Shown here in pieces: positions 46,582 to 59,450 of a stretch of 64,000 nucleotides of DNA. The stretch is from Sesamum alatum. Taxonomy: Eukaryota; Streptophyta; Magnoliopsida; Lamiales; Pedaliaceae. The notes below the pieces were generated by a model that ran no database searches, was not told the origin of the DNA, and saw only the letters and a list, made by a program, of their open reading frames with translations. The stretch is taken from NCBI GenBank assembly GCA_034509735.1, contig JACGWO010000003.1:2418001-2482000 (forward strand). Reading direction: 5' to 3'. A program made the translations under genes and the position numbers. The first letter of the stretch is position 1. Each line of letters starts with the position of its first letter.

Positions 46582-49321
46582 CGGGATAAACCTGCAGTTG
46601 ATATATATACATATTTAGTACATGAGAAACTTTGAACCAAATCGAGTTATAAAAAAAATCATCAACTTACACGACGTTTGAACTAATCCTTGAATCAGTT
46701 GCTACCAGTTGATCAATAATTGGATCTTCCGAATGGTGGCCATGCCTGTATAGTTCATTTAGGAATTCCCTGATTGCAAATACATATTAATGAAAATGCA
46801 CATCACAACCAAGATTTACCCATATATATGTATATACTTACTCGTAATATGCCATGACTACTTTACAGTTGCACAACACATACATCTCGATTATATGCCT
46901 TTCTGGACCACTTAGCCATCTCTTCTTTGAGGCACCACTACTTCAACCAAGGTGGTTGAAAATAGACTGTTGGATTCTGTTATCGTTGGCCGTGAGATCA
47001 TCGTTTCGACCGGTTCTACTTTATTTGCAAAGAACATGCGACTCAAAGTAGTGGGAAATGAATAGTCCGATTTCTTCCACAATGTATGCCTCCACGTGTG
47101 CTTTGTTCTTCACCTTCTTCTTCAAACCGTGTAGGAATCTATTCACATGAATATTTATTAGAATATGGATGATAATAAAACTATAAAAAATAACTTGTAA
47201 GAAATAATGATGGTGCTTACCTCTCAAATGGGTACATGCACCTATATTGTACTGGCTCTCCAACATGAGCCTCGTATGGCAGGTGAACAATAAGGTGCTC
47301 CATTGAGTCGGAGAAAGCTGGAGGAAATATTTTCTCAAGGTTGCACATGATCATGGATACACTGTCTTCCAACTCCTATAGTTTGGTGACATCAAGTGTA
47401 GTCGAGCATATGGGTTGGAATAGCAAACTCACCTCCGTCAATACGTTCCACACATGCTTAGGAACCATCACAATGGAAGGTAACTAGGATCAACTTCTGC
47501 ATAAATATATGATAGTCATGGCTCTTCATGCCGTGCATCCTCATCTCCGTCATATCGACCCAACGGGGAATGTTAGTTGCATAACCATCACGAAACCTCA
47601 GACAACGAATTCAATCGCATATCTTCATCTTCTATTCTTTCGTCATGGTATACACCACTTTAGGCATAACGTTTGGTCTTCGTTTGTCTAACTCGAGCTC
47701 CGGCCGATTACATATGATTTTCAAGTCCTTACGTGCATTCAGATTATCCTTCGTTTTTCCCTTTATGTCCATTATGGTGTTGAATATATTGCCAAACACA
47801 TTTTTCTCAATGTGCATGACATCAAAGGTTGTGTCGTATTAGATGCGTTGCCCAGTATGGGAGATTCCAAAGATGCTTTTCTTCGTCCACTTATGTTCAG
47901 TACCATAACCTGGTGGGAGTGTCAATAGTTCTTCAACTGCAGGACTGAAGCTGCTACCTAATCGCGAATCTGCTCTCCAGTCAGCCTTGGACGTGCAACC
48001 CTCCTTTCTACTCAATTTTTATTGAAGGCTTTCTTATTCCTGTGGTACGGATAGTCCTTGGGGAGGAACTGTCTGTGGCGGTCAAAGTAGCACGCCTACG
48101 TGTTGCAGTTGGAATACCCGCGTGTCATCCATACAAACTGGACAACCCACAATACCGGTGGTACTCCATCAAAACACCATTCCATAAGTGGGCAGTTCGT
48201 TCACGGTCCTCATTAACACCACGCGCATCATGAATGCTTAGTTGGTGGCATTGTCGTATGTCATACACCCACATCCCACAATTGTAAAAGCTCCTCGATC
48301 AATGGCTCCAGATAAACATCGATCAGGTGCTTTGGATTAGATGGGCCAGGGATCACCATCGTGAGGAACATATACTCAGACTTCATACACATTCTTGGAG
48401 GGAGATTGTATGGTATGAGTATAACGGGCCAACATGAGTAAGTTTTAACTTACTTCCCGTGCGGCGCAAACCCGTCTGTGCACAAATCGAGCCTAACATT
48501 ATGGGGCTCCAATGCAAAGTCGGGATATGTCTAGTTGAAATGCCTCCAAGCTTCTGCATCGGATGGATGACACATGCAGTCCTCCTCCGTCTAATGTGTA
48601 GCATGCCACGTCATCTGCTCCGCCGTCGCTGCTGAAGCATACAACCTCTAGAGTCAGGTAGTAAGCGACAGGTACCTAAGAACGGCATATGGGGACTTCT
48701 CGTAGCGCGGGTCTCCCAGCCTAGTCGGCTTGTACCTAGCTTCTCCACAAAACTTGTAGTAGTCCAGATCAATGTCGTCCTTCTAGTACATAATTCAACC
48801 ATTTTCACACAATAGGTAAACCCAAGTTTATTATCAATTTCTTCGTACTATAGTAATCGGGTGGGAAAGTGTGATCGCGGGGCATTATGATCAGCCAATT
48901 GGCACAATTGATCATATGTTCGCTCGAAAAAATTGCCCTCAAACTTGATATTCACCAAACCAGCAACTGGCGCTAACTGATATTGGGTAAAACCGCTCCA
49001 TAACGGCTAGTCCGCAGTGCGTACTACATCGAAAAAATGGTCTGACAACCCTGACACATAATCATATGGCTCACTTCCGTACCATGAACTAGGATTGATA
49101 TAAGTAGGACATGATCTCGTACCATCATCATGCACACCCTCGTAGTAAGAAGAAAAATAAGCTGGATCGACCGTATCATAAACCATCCTCTATGCCCAAT
49201 CCATCTATTGTTCTTCACCCTAATGCAAACTAGCCTCCTCCTGCGTAGCTGGGGTTTGCTCCTCCTATACTGGAGGGTGGTCACAGCATCAAAGTACTCC
49301 TACACCCTCTCCTCCCCATAT
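46582..49321 (-). pseudogene. CACTA-2 TNP2-like transposase, central and C-terminal part
   Basis: This is colinear on the minus strand with 10101-12585 and the following exon of CACTA-1. From 49321: the region after the zinc-binding domain, transposase_21 (LCTDGFAPHG near 48480; MCMKSEYMFLTMVIPGPSNP near 48380; a DVMHIEKNVFGNIFNT match near 47820) and DUF4218 (RRPNVMPKVVYTMTKE, then GLKKKVKNKAHVEAYIVEEIGLF near 47130). After them come two further exons; the sequence stops at the last exon's first bases (GTTTATCCCG, 46591-46582), so DUF4216 is missing. Many stops and shifts are present. It also shows the uninterrupted intron that copia A1 hit in CACTA-1. Confidence 0.88.
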
Positions 49322-50592
49322 TGATAAGTAGGGATTTTACATATTTGTGAAGGGGAAATATATGCATTTTTCCATCCTTTTTATGACGAACTCCATATAA
49401 TTTACTATTTTTTCAAGACAATCTCTTTGTTGGATACTGCTTTTGGGTTTTTCTCCCTTTTCAGGCATAATTCAGGAGCAAAATGGATCATACAAGAGAG
49501 TTTTCCCATGTTTGATAGAACAGGGCCGTGTGGTATACTTGCACACGCCCGTGTCTCGCATAATCAAATCACTAGCCAAATCACCCGAACAGAACACGGC
49601 CTTGCCGTGTTCCACGACACTACCGTGTCGGAGCTTGCCACATAAATGCACGAGAACATGGCCTGACCGTGTTTGTGCTACACGGGCGTGTTCTCCAGTT
49701 GGAAACAGAATCGTTCGGAATTTTCTGCCTTTTGCTCCACTACGACTATAAAAGGAGGAACTAAGGACGTGAAAAAGGAGGTTGGAATGCATATACAAGG
49801 CTTGAAGAGACATGAAGAAGTCGGGGAAGCTTCAAGACGGCTAGGACGATCGGATTACAGTTCTTCCTAATCCTTTCTTCTTTTTAGCCCTTTGCTTGAT
49901 ATATTCTTCGAAATATTTATTTTGCTTCTTCGTTAACTTTATGGCTGATTAGAATTCTTGTTCTAGGATTATGTTGAACCCTTTGATAGATGAATGAATT
50001 TATTCTAGTTTTCTTTATTCTATCTCGTGTGGATTGATCCGATTTAATTTTCGAGCACTTACTTATCTTGTGAATATGTTGGCCACGTGTTTGCATGTTT
50101 TAAACATTGAGTGAAGTACTGAAAGGTAAAATTCCATGTTAGAAATTCAGAGATTAAACCTAGGAATTAACTGCGAAGTATGCTTAATTTCTATGAGGAT
50201 CTCGTAAATTGTCATGATCTCATGAATGGGTTCGATTTAATTACATTTCCATGAAAATAGGTAGATTAATTAATCAAATATGGCTTTCCACATACTTGAA
50301 GTGGTAACGACATTAAGACAATTTCCTTCGGATTAATCACATTGAGTAGAAAAGGGTTCTTGATAGATTCATTAATTGATCACTGCGGGGATACTGGATT
50401 CTAGACTATCACAACTTATAATTTACCCTCTCGCTTCAATTACCTGATTTTCCATTCCAATCAATTATCTCCCTCGTATATCTCGGTCTGACTAATCAAA
50501 ATTGAGTAAATCGTGTTATCACAATAGTCCCTGTGGGATCGATATCTTGAGTACTACGGGATACACTGTGCACTTGCGGTTTTAGCTCATCA
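49322..50592 (+). repeat. Athila 5' LTR
   Basis: 1,271 bp from TGATAAGTAGGG to TTAGCTCATCA. A TATA box, TATAAAA, lies at 49747-49753. Several ACACGGCC/GGCCGTGT motifs occur at about 49523-49695. Comparison with 60529-63771 shows many substitutions and small indels, so the insertion is old. Confidence 0.92.
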
Positions 50593-50598
50593 AGTTTT

Positions 50599-50616
50599 TG
50601 GCACTGTTGTCGGCGA
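50599..50616 (+). other. Athila primer-binding site (tRNA-Asp type, decayed)
   Basis: TGGCACTGTTGTCGGCGA compared with the TGGCGCCGTTGCCGGGGA site known for Athila-like elements matches at 14 of 18 positions. Three of the four differences are C-to-T or G-to-A changes, as expected from methylated-cytosine decay. Confidence 0.75.
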
Positions 50617-50789
50617 CTAATTGTGATATTAGAATTATATAGTTTAATTAGATCCGACCATTATTTTATTTTGATTTATTTTCTCCGTCTAGTCTAACCT
50701 ATTGATACCGTTTTCTACTCTCGCTTTTCAGGCTCATTGATGCGAAGAACTTGTAGCAGTGACACTTTGGTTGTACTCTATCTCGAGAT

Positions 50790-51910
50790 TGAATGAACCT
50801 TCCATCAAAGGAGATGCGAGCAATGATAACAGATCGTCTTCTATATGGCGGGCCAAGACAACGAGCAGAGGGGTCTAGCGGAATTCGGGATACCTACTAA
50901 CCAATGTCTACTCCTGGGTATTGCTCGAACCACTATAGAGGCCAACAATTTCGAACTCAAACTGGCTCTACTGAATATGGGACAACAGAATTAGTTTTGG
51001 GGGTTCAGGAATGGAAGATCCTAACTTACACTTATCTATCTTTTTTAGAGTACTGTGATACACTTAAGTTTAACGAGGTCACCCCCGGCGCAATTAGACT
51101 TAGGTTTATTTCCATTCTCTTTACGTGATAGAGCTAGAGCATGGTTGCATTTCCTTCCCCCGAACTCCATCCGAACTTGGGATGAGATGTCTCAAGCCTT
51201 TTTGGCTAAATACCTTTCCCCGAGCAAACCTGCCGAATTGCGTATGAAAATTCAATCTTTTACGCAAAAAGAAGGGGAATCTTATATTGAGGCCTGGGAA
51301 AGATTTAAGGACTTGCTTAGGGCGTGTCCTCATCATGGGTTAGAAAAGTGGTTAATTGTGCATACATTTTACAACAGTCTAACCTATAGCACCAGATTCT
51401 CATTTGATGCAGCTGCAGGAGGATTTTATGATGAACAAGAGTGTTTGGGAAGGATACAATCTACTGGAGGAGATAGCTCTACACCATCACCAATGGTCCA
51501 ACGAGCGAGTAGTCCCAGTGAAGACGACAGGTAAGTATGAGGTAGACGCTTTCACAATGCTTAATGCTAGAATGGATGCACTCATTTCTAATTTAAACTC
51601 CATGAATGTGAATAATATGCATGCCGTGAATTCGCATACCAATATTACTTGTGAAAATTGTAGGGTAATTGGACATGTAGCTAATGAGTGTAGACTTGGA
51701 AACTTTAGTCTTAGCCAAGAGGAGCAAGCTAATTTTGTGAACAACCAACACAGGGGAAAAATCCGTATTCTGAAACCTATAATCTCTGTTGGAAGAACTA
51801 TCCCAATTTTTCCTACAAAAACAACCAACCCCAGCAGAATATTCGCCCCCCAACGTCTGGTTTTTAAAGACCATTTGATCCAAACTCCCCTCCACCAAAG
51901 TCTAACTTAG
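50790..51910 (+). pseudogene. Athila gag
   Basis: Pieces of the retrotransposon gag domain lie at 50904-51128 and, after a frameshift near 51100, 51120-51400, with LRDRARAWLHFLPPNSI, EMSQAFLAKYLSPSK and EAWERFKDLLRACPHHGL. A second shift leads to GYNLLEEIALHHHQW and the linker NARMDALISNLNSMN. The zinc knuckle C-EN-C-RVIG-H-VANE-C is at about 51651-51692. Gag forms the particle; no intact frame remains. Confidence 0.87.
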
Positions 51911-53020
51911 AGGTTGTGCTTGAAACCTTTATAGTTGCCCAAACTAAGATGAATGAGGAATTTAGGCAATAAGGGCAATCTATAGGTGAGGCTTTAAGAC
52001 GACTAACGTCCAAGGTAGACTTTCTAGTTACCCACAATAAGATGTTAGAAAATCACATAGCCCAGCGAGCCAACACCTCTATTAGGCAACTCGGTATGTT
52101 ACCAGGCCAACCCAAGACGAACTCGAGAGAAACAATGCAAGGCCATCGCCTTAAGGAGTGGGAAGGTGTTAGGCAAAGAGAGTGAGGATCCACGCGTCGA
52201 GGTCACTAAAGAACAAAACTTTAGTGGGAAAAGTGACGAGGTGAAGGAAAAAGACAATGAACCTAAGTATGAGCCGCTTAAGCCATACCAACGTCCCGTC
52301 CCATTTCCACAGCGGTTGGCTAAGGCCAATTTAGATAAATAATTCGGTAGGTTCCTTAATGTGCTAAAAAAAGCTTTATATCAATATTCATTTCACAGAA
52401 GCTGTTTCATAAATGAAAGACATACTATCAAACAAACGAAAATTGAAAGACTATAAAATCGTGGTTTTAACTCAGGATTGTAATGCTTTGTTGCAAAATA
52501 AGCTACCCCCTAAGCTGAAAGATCCCGGTAGTTTTTCTATTCCTTGTTTAATTGGCAATGTGATTTTGATTGTGCATTGTGTGATTTGGGAGCTAGTATC
52601 AGTTTGACGCCATTATCTATTTGTCGACGATTTGATTTGGGTGAGTTAAAAGCCACCACTATATCTTTGTAATTGGCTGATAGAACTGTGAAATATCCTG
52701 TTGGTATTCTTAAGGACGTACCAATTCGAGTGGGTAAGTTTTTCATTCCTGCTGACTTTGTTGCTCTTAAGATGGAGGAAGATACCCGAATCCCCATAAT
52801 TCTCGAAAGACTTTCCTAGCTACTGCCGGTGCTATCATCGATGTTAGGAACGGGAAATTATCCCTGAATGTTGGGGATGAAAGGGTTGAGTTTAATCTTC
52901 AAATACTACTAAATATCCTCCCTTTGGTGATTCGATTTGCAGGATTGATGATGTAGATGTCACAGTCAAGAAGGTATTTATGAGTTTCGGCCTAGATGAC
53001 GACTTGCAACGTGTTCTAGT
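51911..53020 (+). pseudogene. Athila aspartic protease region
   Basis: After a degraded gag end (KPYQRPVPFPQRL-like near 52280) the protease appears: a CALCDLGASISLTPLSI segment with the active site DLGAS (52583-52597) instead of the retroviral DTGAS, which is the usual form in the Athila lineage. [19 protein letters not shown] follows. Stops at 52670 and frame breaks interrupt it. Confidence 0.82.
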
Positions 53021-54400
53021 CTAAGATGAGCCATCCGAGCATGAAAACGATCGATTCATCGTGCTGAAAAGACTCTTGGACTCGACAGATGGAGCAGAGG
53101 ACAACATGCAGATGAAGCGAAGAAACCGTGTGGAACACGACCGGCTGTGTTGTCGTGTTCTCCTGACAAAGATCGAACCGTGTTTCAGACCACGACTGTG
53201 TTGTTGAGTGCTTCTGAAGAAGATCAAGTCGTGTTCTCTAACACGACCGTGTGATCGGAAAATTCAAAAAAAAGGTTAGGAGACACCTAAGCCCGCAACC
53301 CAAGTTGAACTCAAACCCCTTCCTTCCACACTCAGGTATGAATTTCTTGAACCCAACTCAACGTATATTGTGATAGTCAATGCCAAGTTGAATGAATCTG
53401 AAACATTGCAATTGCTTGAGGTATTACGTCTGTATAGGAGTTTATAGGCTATAATCAAAGACATAAATCCATCTGCCTACATGCATCGTATTCACTTAGA
53501 AGATGATTACACTCTTTCTGTTGAGCCTCAAAGACGATAATCCAAATATGAAGCAGGTTGTAAAAAAAGAAGTACTTAAATTGCTAGACGTCGACATAAT
53601 TTTCTCAATCTCTGATAATCGTTGGGTTAGTCCCACACAAGTAGTTCCTAAGAAAGGAGGTGTCACAGTCGTGAAAAATAAAAATAATGAATTGATACCT
53701 ACTAGGATGATCACGGGATGGCGCATGTTCATAAATTATAGCAAGTTGAATAAGGCCACCCGTAAGGATCACTTTCCACTCCCCTTCATCAATCAAATGT
53801 CAGAACTATTAGCCAAGCATTCTTATTTTTGCTATCTTGATGGATAATGCGGATTCTTGCAAATACCCATTCATCCTAGCGGTCAAGAAATGACCACTTT
53901 CACGTGTCTGTATGGCACGTTTGCATGTAGAAGGATGCCTTTTGGTTTATGTATTGCTCCAGCTACTTTCCAACGATGCATGATGGCTACTTTTCTGAGC
54001 ATATTGAGAGTATAATGGAGGTGTTTATGGATGATTTTTCTATGTATGGCACTGATTTGATGAATGCTTGCTTAATCTAACGAAAGTGTTGAAGCGATGC
54101 AAAGAAGTCAATCTCATTCTCAATTGGGAAAAATGTCACTTCATAGTAAGAGAAGATATTGTTTCGGGGCATTTGGTGTCCGAACGAGGTATCAAGATTG
54201 ATCGAGAAAAAATTAAAACAATTGAGAAACTGCCTCCCCTTACCTCGGTGAAGGGCGTTCGAAGCTTCCTCGATCACACTAGATTTTACCGACGTTTCAT
54301 TAAGGACTTTCAAAAAATTGTTAAGCCATTAACTAATTTGCTCATTAAGGATGTCCGTTTTGATTTAAACAATGAATGTCTTGATGCATTTAATTAGTTA
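53021..54400 (+). pseudogene. Athila reverse transcriptase
   Basis: A variable linker (53021-53270) rich in ACACGACCGTGT-like motifs precedes the domain. The lead-in is MHRIHLEDDYTLSVEPQRR, then KKEVLKLLDVDIIFSISDN and the FINYSKLNKATRKDHFPLPFINQM block. A TAA at 53845-53847 falls in DGYSGF. Downstream are GTFACRRMPFGLCIAPATFQ and the catalytic FMDDF (54024-54038), then a frame change to KCHFIVREDIVSGHLVSERGI. All core motifs are visible but not in one frame. Confidence 0.88.
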
Positions 54401-54850
54401 AAGCAAGCCGTCATCTCAGCACCTAATATGCAACCCCCTAATTGGTCTCTTCCATTTGAAATTATGTGTTACGCAAGTGATTTCGCAATGGGGGTTGTTC
54501 TCGGCCAACAGATTGAGAATAAGCTACACGTAATTTATTATGCAAGCCGTACTCTTGATGATGCCCAAATGAACTACACTACCACTGAGAAGGAATTACT
54601 TGCCGTCGTGTTTGCCTTTGACAAATTCTGTTCCCACATCATTGGTTCTAAAGTGATTATTTTTACTGATCATGCAGCTATTAGGTACCTCTTGAGCAAG
54701 AAGGATGCGAAACCACGTTTGATCCGATGGATACTTCTACTCCAAGAGTTTGACCTAGAGATACGAGACAAGAAGGGGACGGAAAACGCCGTGGAAGACC
54801 ACCTATCTCGTCTACGGTTTGAGAACCAAATGGGTAACAAAATTTCAATC
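54401..54850 (+). pseudogene. Athila RNase H
   Basis: The reverse-transcriptase RNase H domain runs with [32 protein letters not shown] and [33 protein letters not shown], ending [18 protein letters not shown]. Catalytic D (ASD), E (EKE) and D (TDH) are present. This is the longest undamaged Athila block. Confidence 0.9.
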
Positions 54851-55680
54851 GATGACTCTTTTCTCGATGATCAATTGTTTGCTTCAATGTCTGCTGAAGC
54901 ATCTTGGTATGCTGATTTTGTGAACTATTTAGCATGTGGCATCCTACCCCCTGATATGACTTTCCATCAGAAAAACAATTTGAAACCCTCCTCAAGAAAT
55001 ACGGGATCGTCCATAAAATTTTCACCCCATACCATCCCCAAACTAGTGGGAAAGTCGAGGTGTCGAATCGAAAAATCAAGTCCATTTTGGAAAAACTATG
55101 TCATCTTCCCAAAATAATTGGTATTCTAAACTTTATGGAAGATGCGTATAAAAGTCCTATCAGCACTATCGAACTGCGTATAAAAGTCCTATCAGCACTA
55201 CCTCATTTCATCTACTTTATGGAAAAACCTTGTCACTTACCTGTTGAACTTGAGCATAGGGCTTTTTGGGCCATAAAAAAAAATTGAATTTTGACCTCAA
55301 ATCGGCACGTGATAGACAAAGTCCCCAATTGAGTGAACTTGACGAGCTAAGGCTCGATGCTTACGATAGTGCCAAACTCTACAAGGAACGCACCAAAAAG
55401 TTCCACAACCAACGCATTCTTTGAAGGGGATTCAGAGATGGTGATATTTTTTTGCCATTTAACTCCCGCCTCCATCTTTTTCCACGAAAATTACGCTCAC
55501 ATTAGTTAGGACCCTTGCATGTTTGTACAGTTTTTCCTTATGGCGCAGTTGAGGTTTGGAGCGAAGCGACGGGCGCATTTAAAGTCAATGGCAACGGTTG
55601 AAACACTATGTTGTCGGGACTCCAATCGAAAAGGGGGGCAATTTGCAGCTCCATGACCCGTCAGCTTGAACCCCTGTAAC
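54851..55680 (+). pseudogene. Athila integrase, core mostly deleted, with a 32-bp tandem duplication
   Basis: After [17 protein letters not shown] the sequence jumps to [36 protein letters not shown]. The zinc-binding HHCC segment and the first part of the catalytic core, with both aspartates, are missing. The third catalytic residue (E in the VEVSNR motif) remains. At 55144-55203 a 32-bp unit is duplicated in tandem and shifts the frame. Then comes PCHLPVELEHRAFWAIKK, a basic DELRLDAYDSAKLYKERTKKFH tail and a SRLHLFPRKL/ FPYGAVEVW end. It cannot integrate DNA. Confidence 0.87.
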
Positions 55681-56246
55681 ACAGTCGAGCTAATGACTTA
55701 AAACAAACCGCTGCTTGGGAGGCAACCCGAATCTTTTCTATCTCTACTTTTTCCATTTTTATTTTTTATTCTTTAATTTTATTTTATTTTTCTCCTTTAC
55801 AAATCTACTCATTCCATGTCGTTGCTCTATATCTCTGCAGATTTGCCCGAACGACATGCATTTTGAAAACACAAGCAGGCCGTGTTGCACAACACGGCCG
55901 TGGCATCTCCTCGTCGATATTTTTGAAAACCCACCTTGGCCGTGTTCCAGAACATGGCCTTGTTGTCGAGCACCGTCAAAAAGCAGAATGACCCGAGAAG
56001 AACACGGCCGATCCGTGTTTCTCCAACAGGGTCGTGTTGCGTAATTTTTTCATATTTTAAAACCCCAAGACAGCCATGTTTTCTTTTCCCCTTCACAAAC
56101 TTTTGAATTCCCTCCCCTATTTCTCTCTCAAATCCGTTGAGCCACCCTAAATTTTTACAAAAATCTCTCCGACTAAACGATTAGCCGTCACTTGGGCTCT
56201 CCAAAAATACAAATTTCTTTGATTTTCACCGGTTATATCTCTCCAA
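55681..56246 (+). other. Spacer between integrase and third ORF of Athila
   Basis: Untranslated, T-rich, then a cluster of ACACGGCCGTGT-like palindromes at about 55868-56040. No protein-like frame. In Athila elements such spacers separate pol from the env-like ORF. Confidence 0.6.
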
Positions 56247-56951
56247 ATGGCACCAAAGAGAGCAAGGACGAGTGGTGCCTTTTCTTCCTGAGCACAACAC
56301 GACGCTCAACACGGGGCTCGCCAACCACAACCGAAATTGTTGTACATGGACATCGCCGATCATAACAAGTATGAAGGTCTTCGCTCTCGTACTATTACCA
56401 ACACCCGTTACATTGATACTGAAGTCCTCGATGTGCTTGGAATCTCTGATGATGTTGAGTATCTGTTTGCTAGACTAGGATGGCATGATTTCATGTTTAC
56501 TAGATGGCCCATGTATCCTAGGCTTGTTTGTGAGTTTTTTAGTTCATTACGAGTTGAAGGGATCTTGTCCGGTCACCATGTCGATACGGGTCGTATTACA
56601 TATCGATTTAAGCACATAGAATACTGCTTGACCCTTGCTGAGTTTAATGGTATCTTCGATTTGCCAGTCTAGGGAACGGCAAGACCCTCTTGCGTTTAGA
56701 CCCGATGAATTCTGGTATGATCTGACTAGGCAGGCATCGTACGATGCGACCCGCTCTAAATCATCCGCCATTATCAACTCTTATTTTCGTTATTTGCATC
56801 GTGTTCTTGCACACACTTTACTTGGTCACAGTGATAGTGAGGGCATCGTATGTCGTTCTGAGTTTTTGTATTATGGGCCATGGTTAATGACTTTCAAATT
56901 GATACCGACTCATTTCTGATTCGTCAATTTTCTAAATTGCTTACTCTGAGT
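56247..56951 (+). pseudogene. Athila third ORF (ATHILA ORF1/env-position protein), first part
   Basis: ATG 56247 begins MAPKRARTSGAFSS and meets TGA at about 56289. The body follows: MDIADHNKYEGLRSRTITNTRYIDTEVLDVLGISDDVEYLFARLGW, ITYRFKHIEYCLTLAEFNGIFDLPV, and after a shift FWYDLTRQASYDATRSK. This pattern (SRTI, an FLRLGW-like motif, LTLAEFN) is that of the plant ATHILA ORF protein, which sits at the env position and has no known function. The solo LTR A6 cuts it at 56951. Confidence 0.75.
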
Positions 56952-58927
56952 TGTTAGAATAGGTGACCATGTAGCCAATCTTGGTAGGCGAATGGTAACC
57001 TATGTCTGAACAATTTTGAGGTTTTAATAAATCATTAATGAATGAGAAGTGAAGTTCATTTGGCATTTACTTTGTTTGTGTTCACTTTATCTGCTTTATG
57101 TAACTGTTCACTACGCAAACAAAGCCCACGGACTGAAAACGCATTTCGGGGACTGGGACTACGCTTGGAGGTAGGTCCATGAAATCAGTTCTGCCGAATC
57201 AGTCCGGAAATCTCCAAGTCAAGGAATCGCGAAAGTGGGTACCGAGATTCCCCTTGAGGCTTACACTAAGCACCTGCTGCCGTATTTCATCGACGGGTGA
57301 CGAGGGTCGTCTAAGTAGTGTTAGTGGGTTAGCCTGCTAGGGAGCAACTGACTGAGGTGACTCGCGGGAACCGTCTTACGGAGGACTTTGAGTAGGGTCG
57401 GTTAGGTATGACGTGTGTTCCCGGTTCCAACAGTACAGGTTAAGTCCTTTGACTTGAGGAATTGCTGAGTTTACCTGTACATCAGGGCTGTATCTTAGAT
57501 ATGGTGAGAGATTGCCAGGATGCACTTGAGTAGTCATAAGCTATATCTAGTGCAGCTCCGGTGTGCAGAGTGACAGTACTTTTCAAGAAAGGATCTGTCT
57601 CCTGTCAAAAATGCTCTGTGTCTTGTCCCTAAAATCTGTGGCCACAGTAACCGAACAGAAGGGAAGGTTTCCCTTGCGGCGTTTTAGTAGAGGGACAGAC
57701 CGACACTTAGGTCTAAAATGGGTACCTGCATTATCCGTGCCCTAGACCCTAAGTGGTGAGACCGTAGACGAAAGGATAGATGTACTGTAGAGCCTAAATG
57801 TTCATACCCGTATATTCATCTAGTCTTTAGTGCCATGGACCGTTGCTAGATGGCCACCCATGGTAACGAGCGGATTCTAGGAATCCAACCAAGTCTAGCT
57901 GAAGGTGAACCTAAAGAGTCACACACAATCCGCACACATAAAAGTATTTAATTTAGAATTAAATATTTGGAGAAATGGAGCGATGAAATTGGATTTAATC
58001 GGGTCCTTATTTTCTTGGAAAGAGTTAATTCCTTTTATTAGATAAAAGGGATTTATCTAATAAATTAGATTTATTAGAAAATTAATTTAATGGGCTTGGA
58101 ATAAATATTTATATTTAATATATATATTTATTTCCCTTGGAATATTTAATAGGATTTTAATATTCCATCAAATTAAATTAATGGTTGAGATTAAAAGGGA
58201 GAGATCTATGGCTAATATTGGTTTGACAAAAAGAAGCTAGTTTTGACTAGGATTTCACTAGGTCAAATCCTAGTTGTGGAGGAGTCTTCAAAGTGTAGGA
58301 GATTGAAGAGGAAAAGGATTCCTCTTCTATAAATACTCCTTAGCACACACATTGAATGGGATGATGAATCTTGAAACACACATACACACACACACACACG
58401 TCCTCTCCTCTCCATCCTCTCGGCCGCCTCTCTTTCTCCTCTTCCAAAAAATTGTTTTCTTGTTCTTTTATTCTTTAACAATTGAAGAAAGGAGGATTGA
58501 TCTTGTTAAACTAATAACGTTTGATCGATCCGTCCTCTCCTAAATAATACTTGTTCTTTTGCTAGCACGAAGTTCAAGATACGTGGGCGGATTGCGTGTC
58601 ACGAATTAGAGGGTCTCCTATATGAGATCTTGCAGCAAATCGGGGAACAACACGAGTACCGGTTAGAAGAGGAAAACGATGAATCGGTAGGTTTCCGTTT
58701 ACGTTTTTCGTCCTCTTTTATTTTAGAATCCTATGGCCTCCATGATTCTTGTGTATGTTTTTATTCATGAGATACACAGAACACCCAGGAGTTTCAAGGA
58801 CACACACCTTGAACGAGTTTATTTTAATATATGTTATGCATGTTTAAATTTTTGTAATTTAAATTATATCGCGCTTCCGCATTCGCGCTACTCCCGAGAC
58901 GATCCACACGCCTACCCAAGGCTCTCA
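56952..58927 (+). mobile_element. Solo family-A LTR A6
   Basis: 1,976 bp from TGTTAGAATAGG to GGCTCTCA, flanked by perfect TGAGT duplications (56947-56951 and 58928-58932). TATAAAT at 58328-58334; a CA-rich microsatellite at about 58375-58398. It splits the Athila third ORF. Confidence 0.93.
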
Positions 58928-59450
58928 TGAGTTGGGCACCATAGTACTTGGGGGATTCGTTACTCCCATCACCTTGCTAGCTGGTCTTTCTTTGTAGGGA
59001 TATGAAGAGGCCTAGGGCAGAAATAGGGTCAACCTTGCCACTTGCCAGGCCATGAAGATGATCACGAGAATGGGCGAGCAGTACCACTTGCTCATGCCGG
59101 ACCCCTTGGCATCCATCCCGTTGCCCGACCCCACACGTCTTACTATCTAGATTCAGGAAAATTGGTGGCTGCAAGCACCGTCCGATGATGCTGAGCCCGA
59201 CGACCATCCAGCTCCACCGCCACCTGCCCCTTCTTATACAGCTGGTGGTCCTGTGGACCTCGGCCCGATGTCCCAACCGCCGACACCTTGCAGAGGATCC
59301 TCGATCAGTAGCAACAACTCCTCGACGGGCAAATAGAGCTTCATGATTGGCAAACGCAACTCCAAGACACCGTCGACAATATGGCCCACGTCCTCCAACG
59401 CATGCACGATTGGTTCGTGACTCAAGACCACTTCCCACCTCTTCAATGAT
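58928..59450 (+). pseudogene. Athila third ORF, second part
   Basis: The ORF continues after A6 with LGTIVLGGFVTPITLL, followed after stops by MITRMGEQYHLLMPDPLASIPLPDP. A Pro-rich stretch (PAPPPPAPSYTAGGPVDLGPM) and a Gln-rich coiled-coil-like end (QQQLLDGQIELHDWQTQLQD) follow. The end is near 59450. Several stops and shifts are present. Confidence 0.7.

Noticed and set aside
58977..59438. 153-codon minus-strand frame opposite the Athila third ORF
   Set aside because: Antisense shadow of the Pro-rich coding sequence on the plus strand; no domain.
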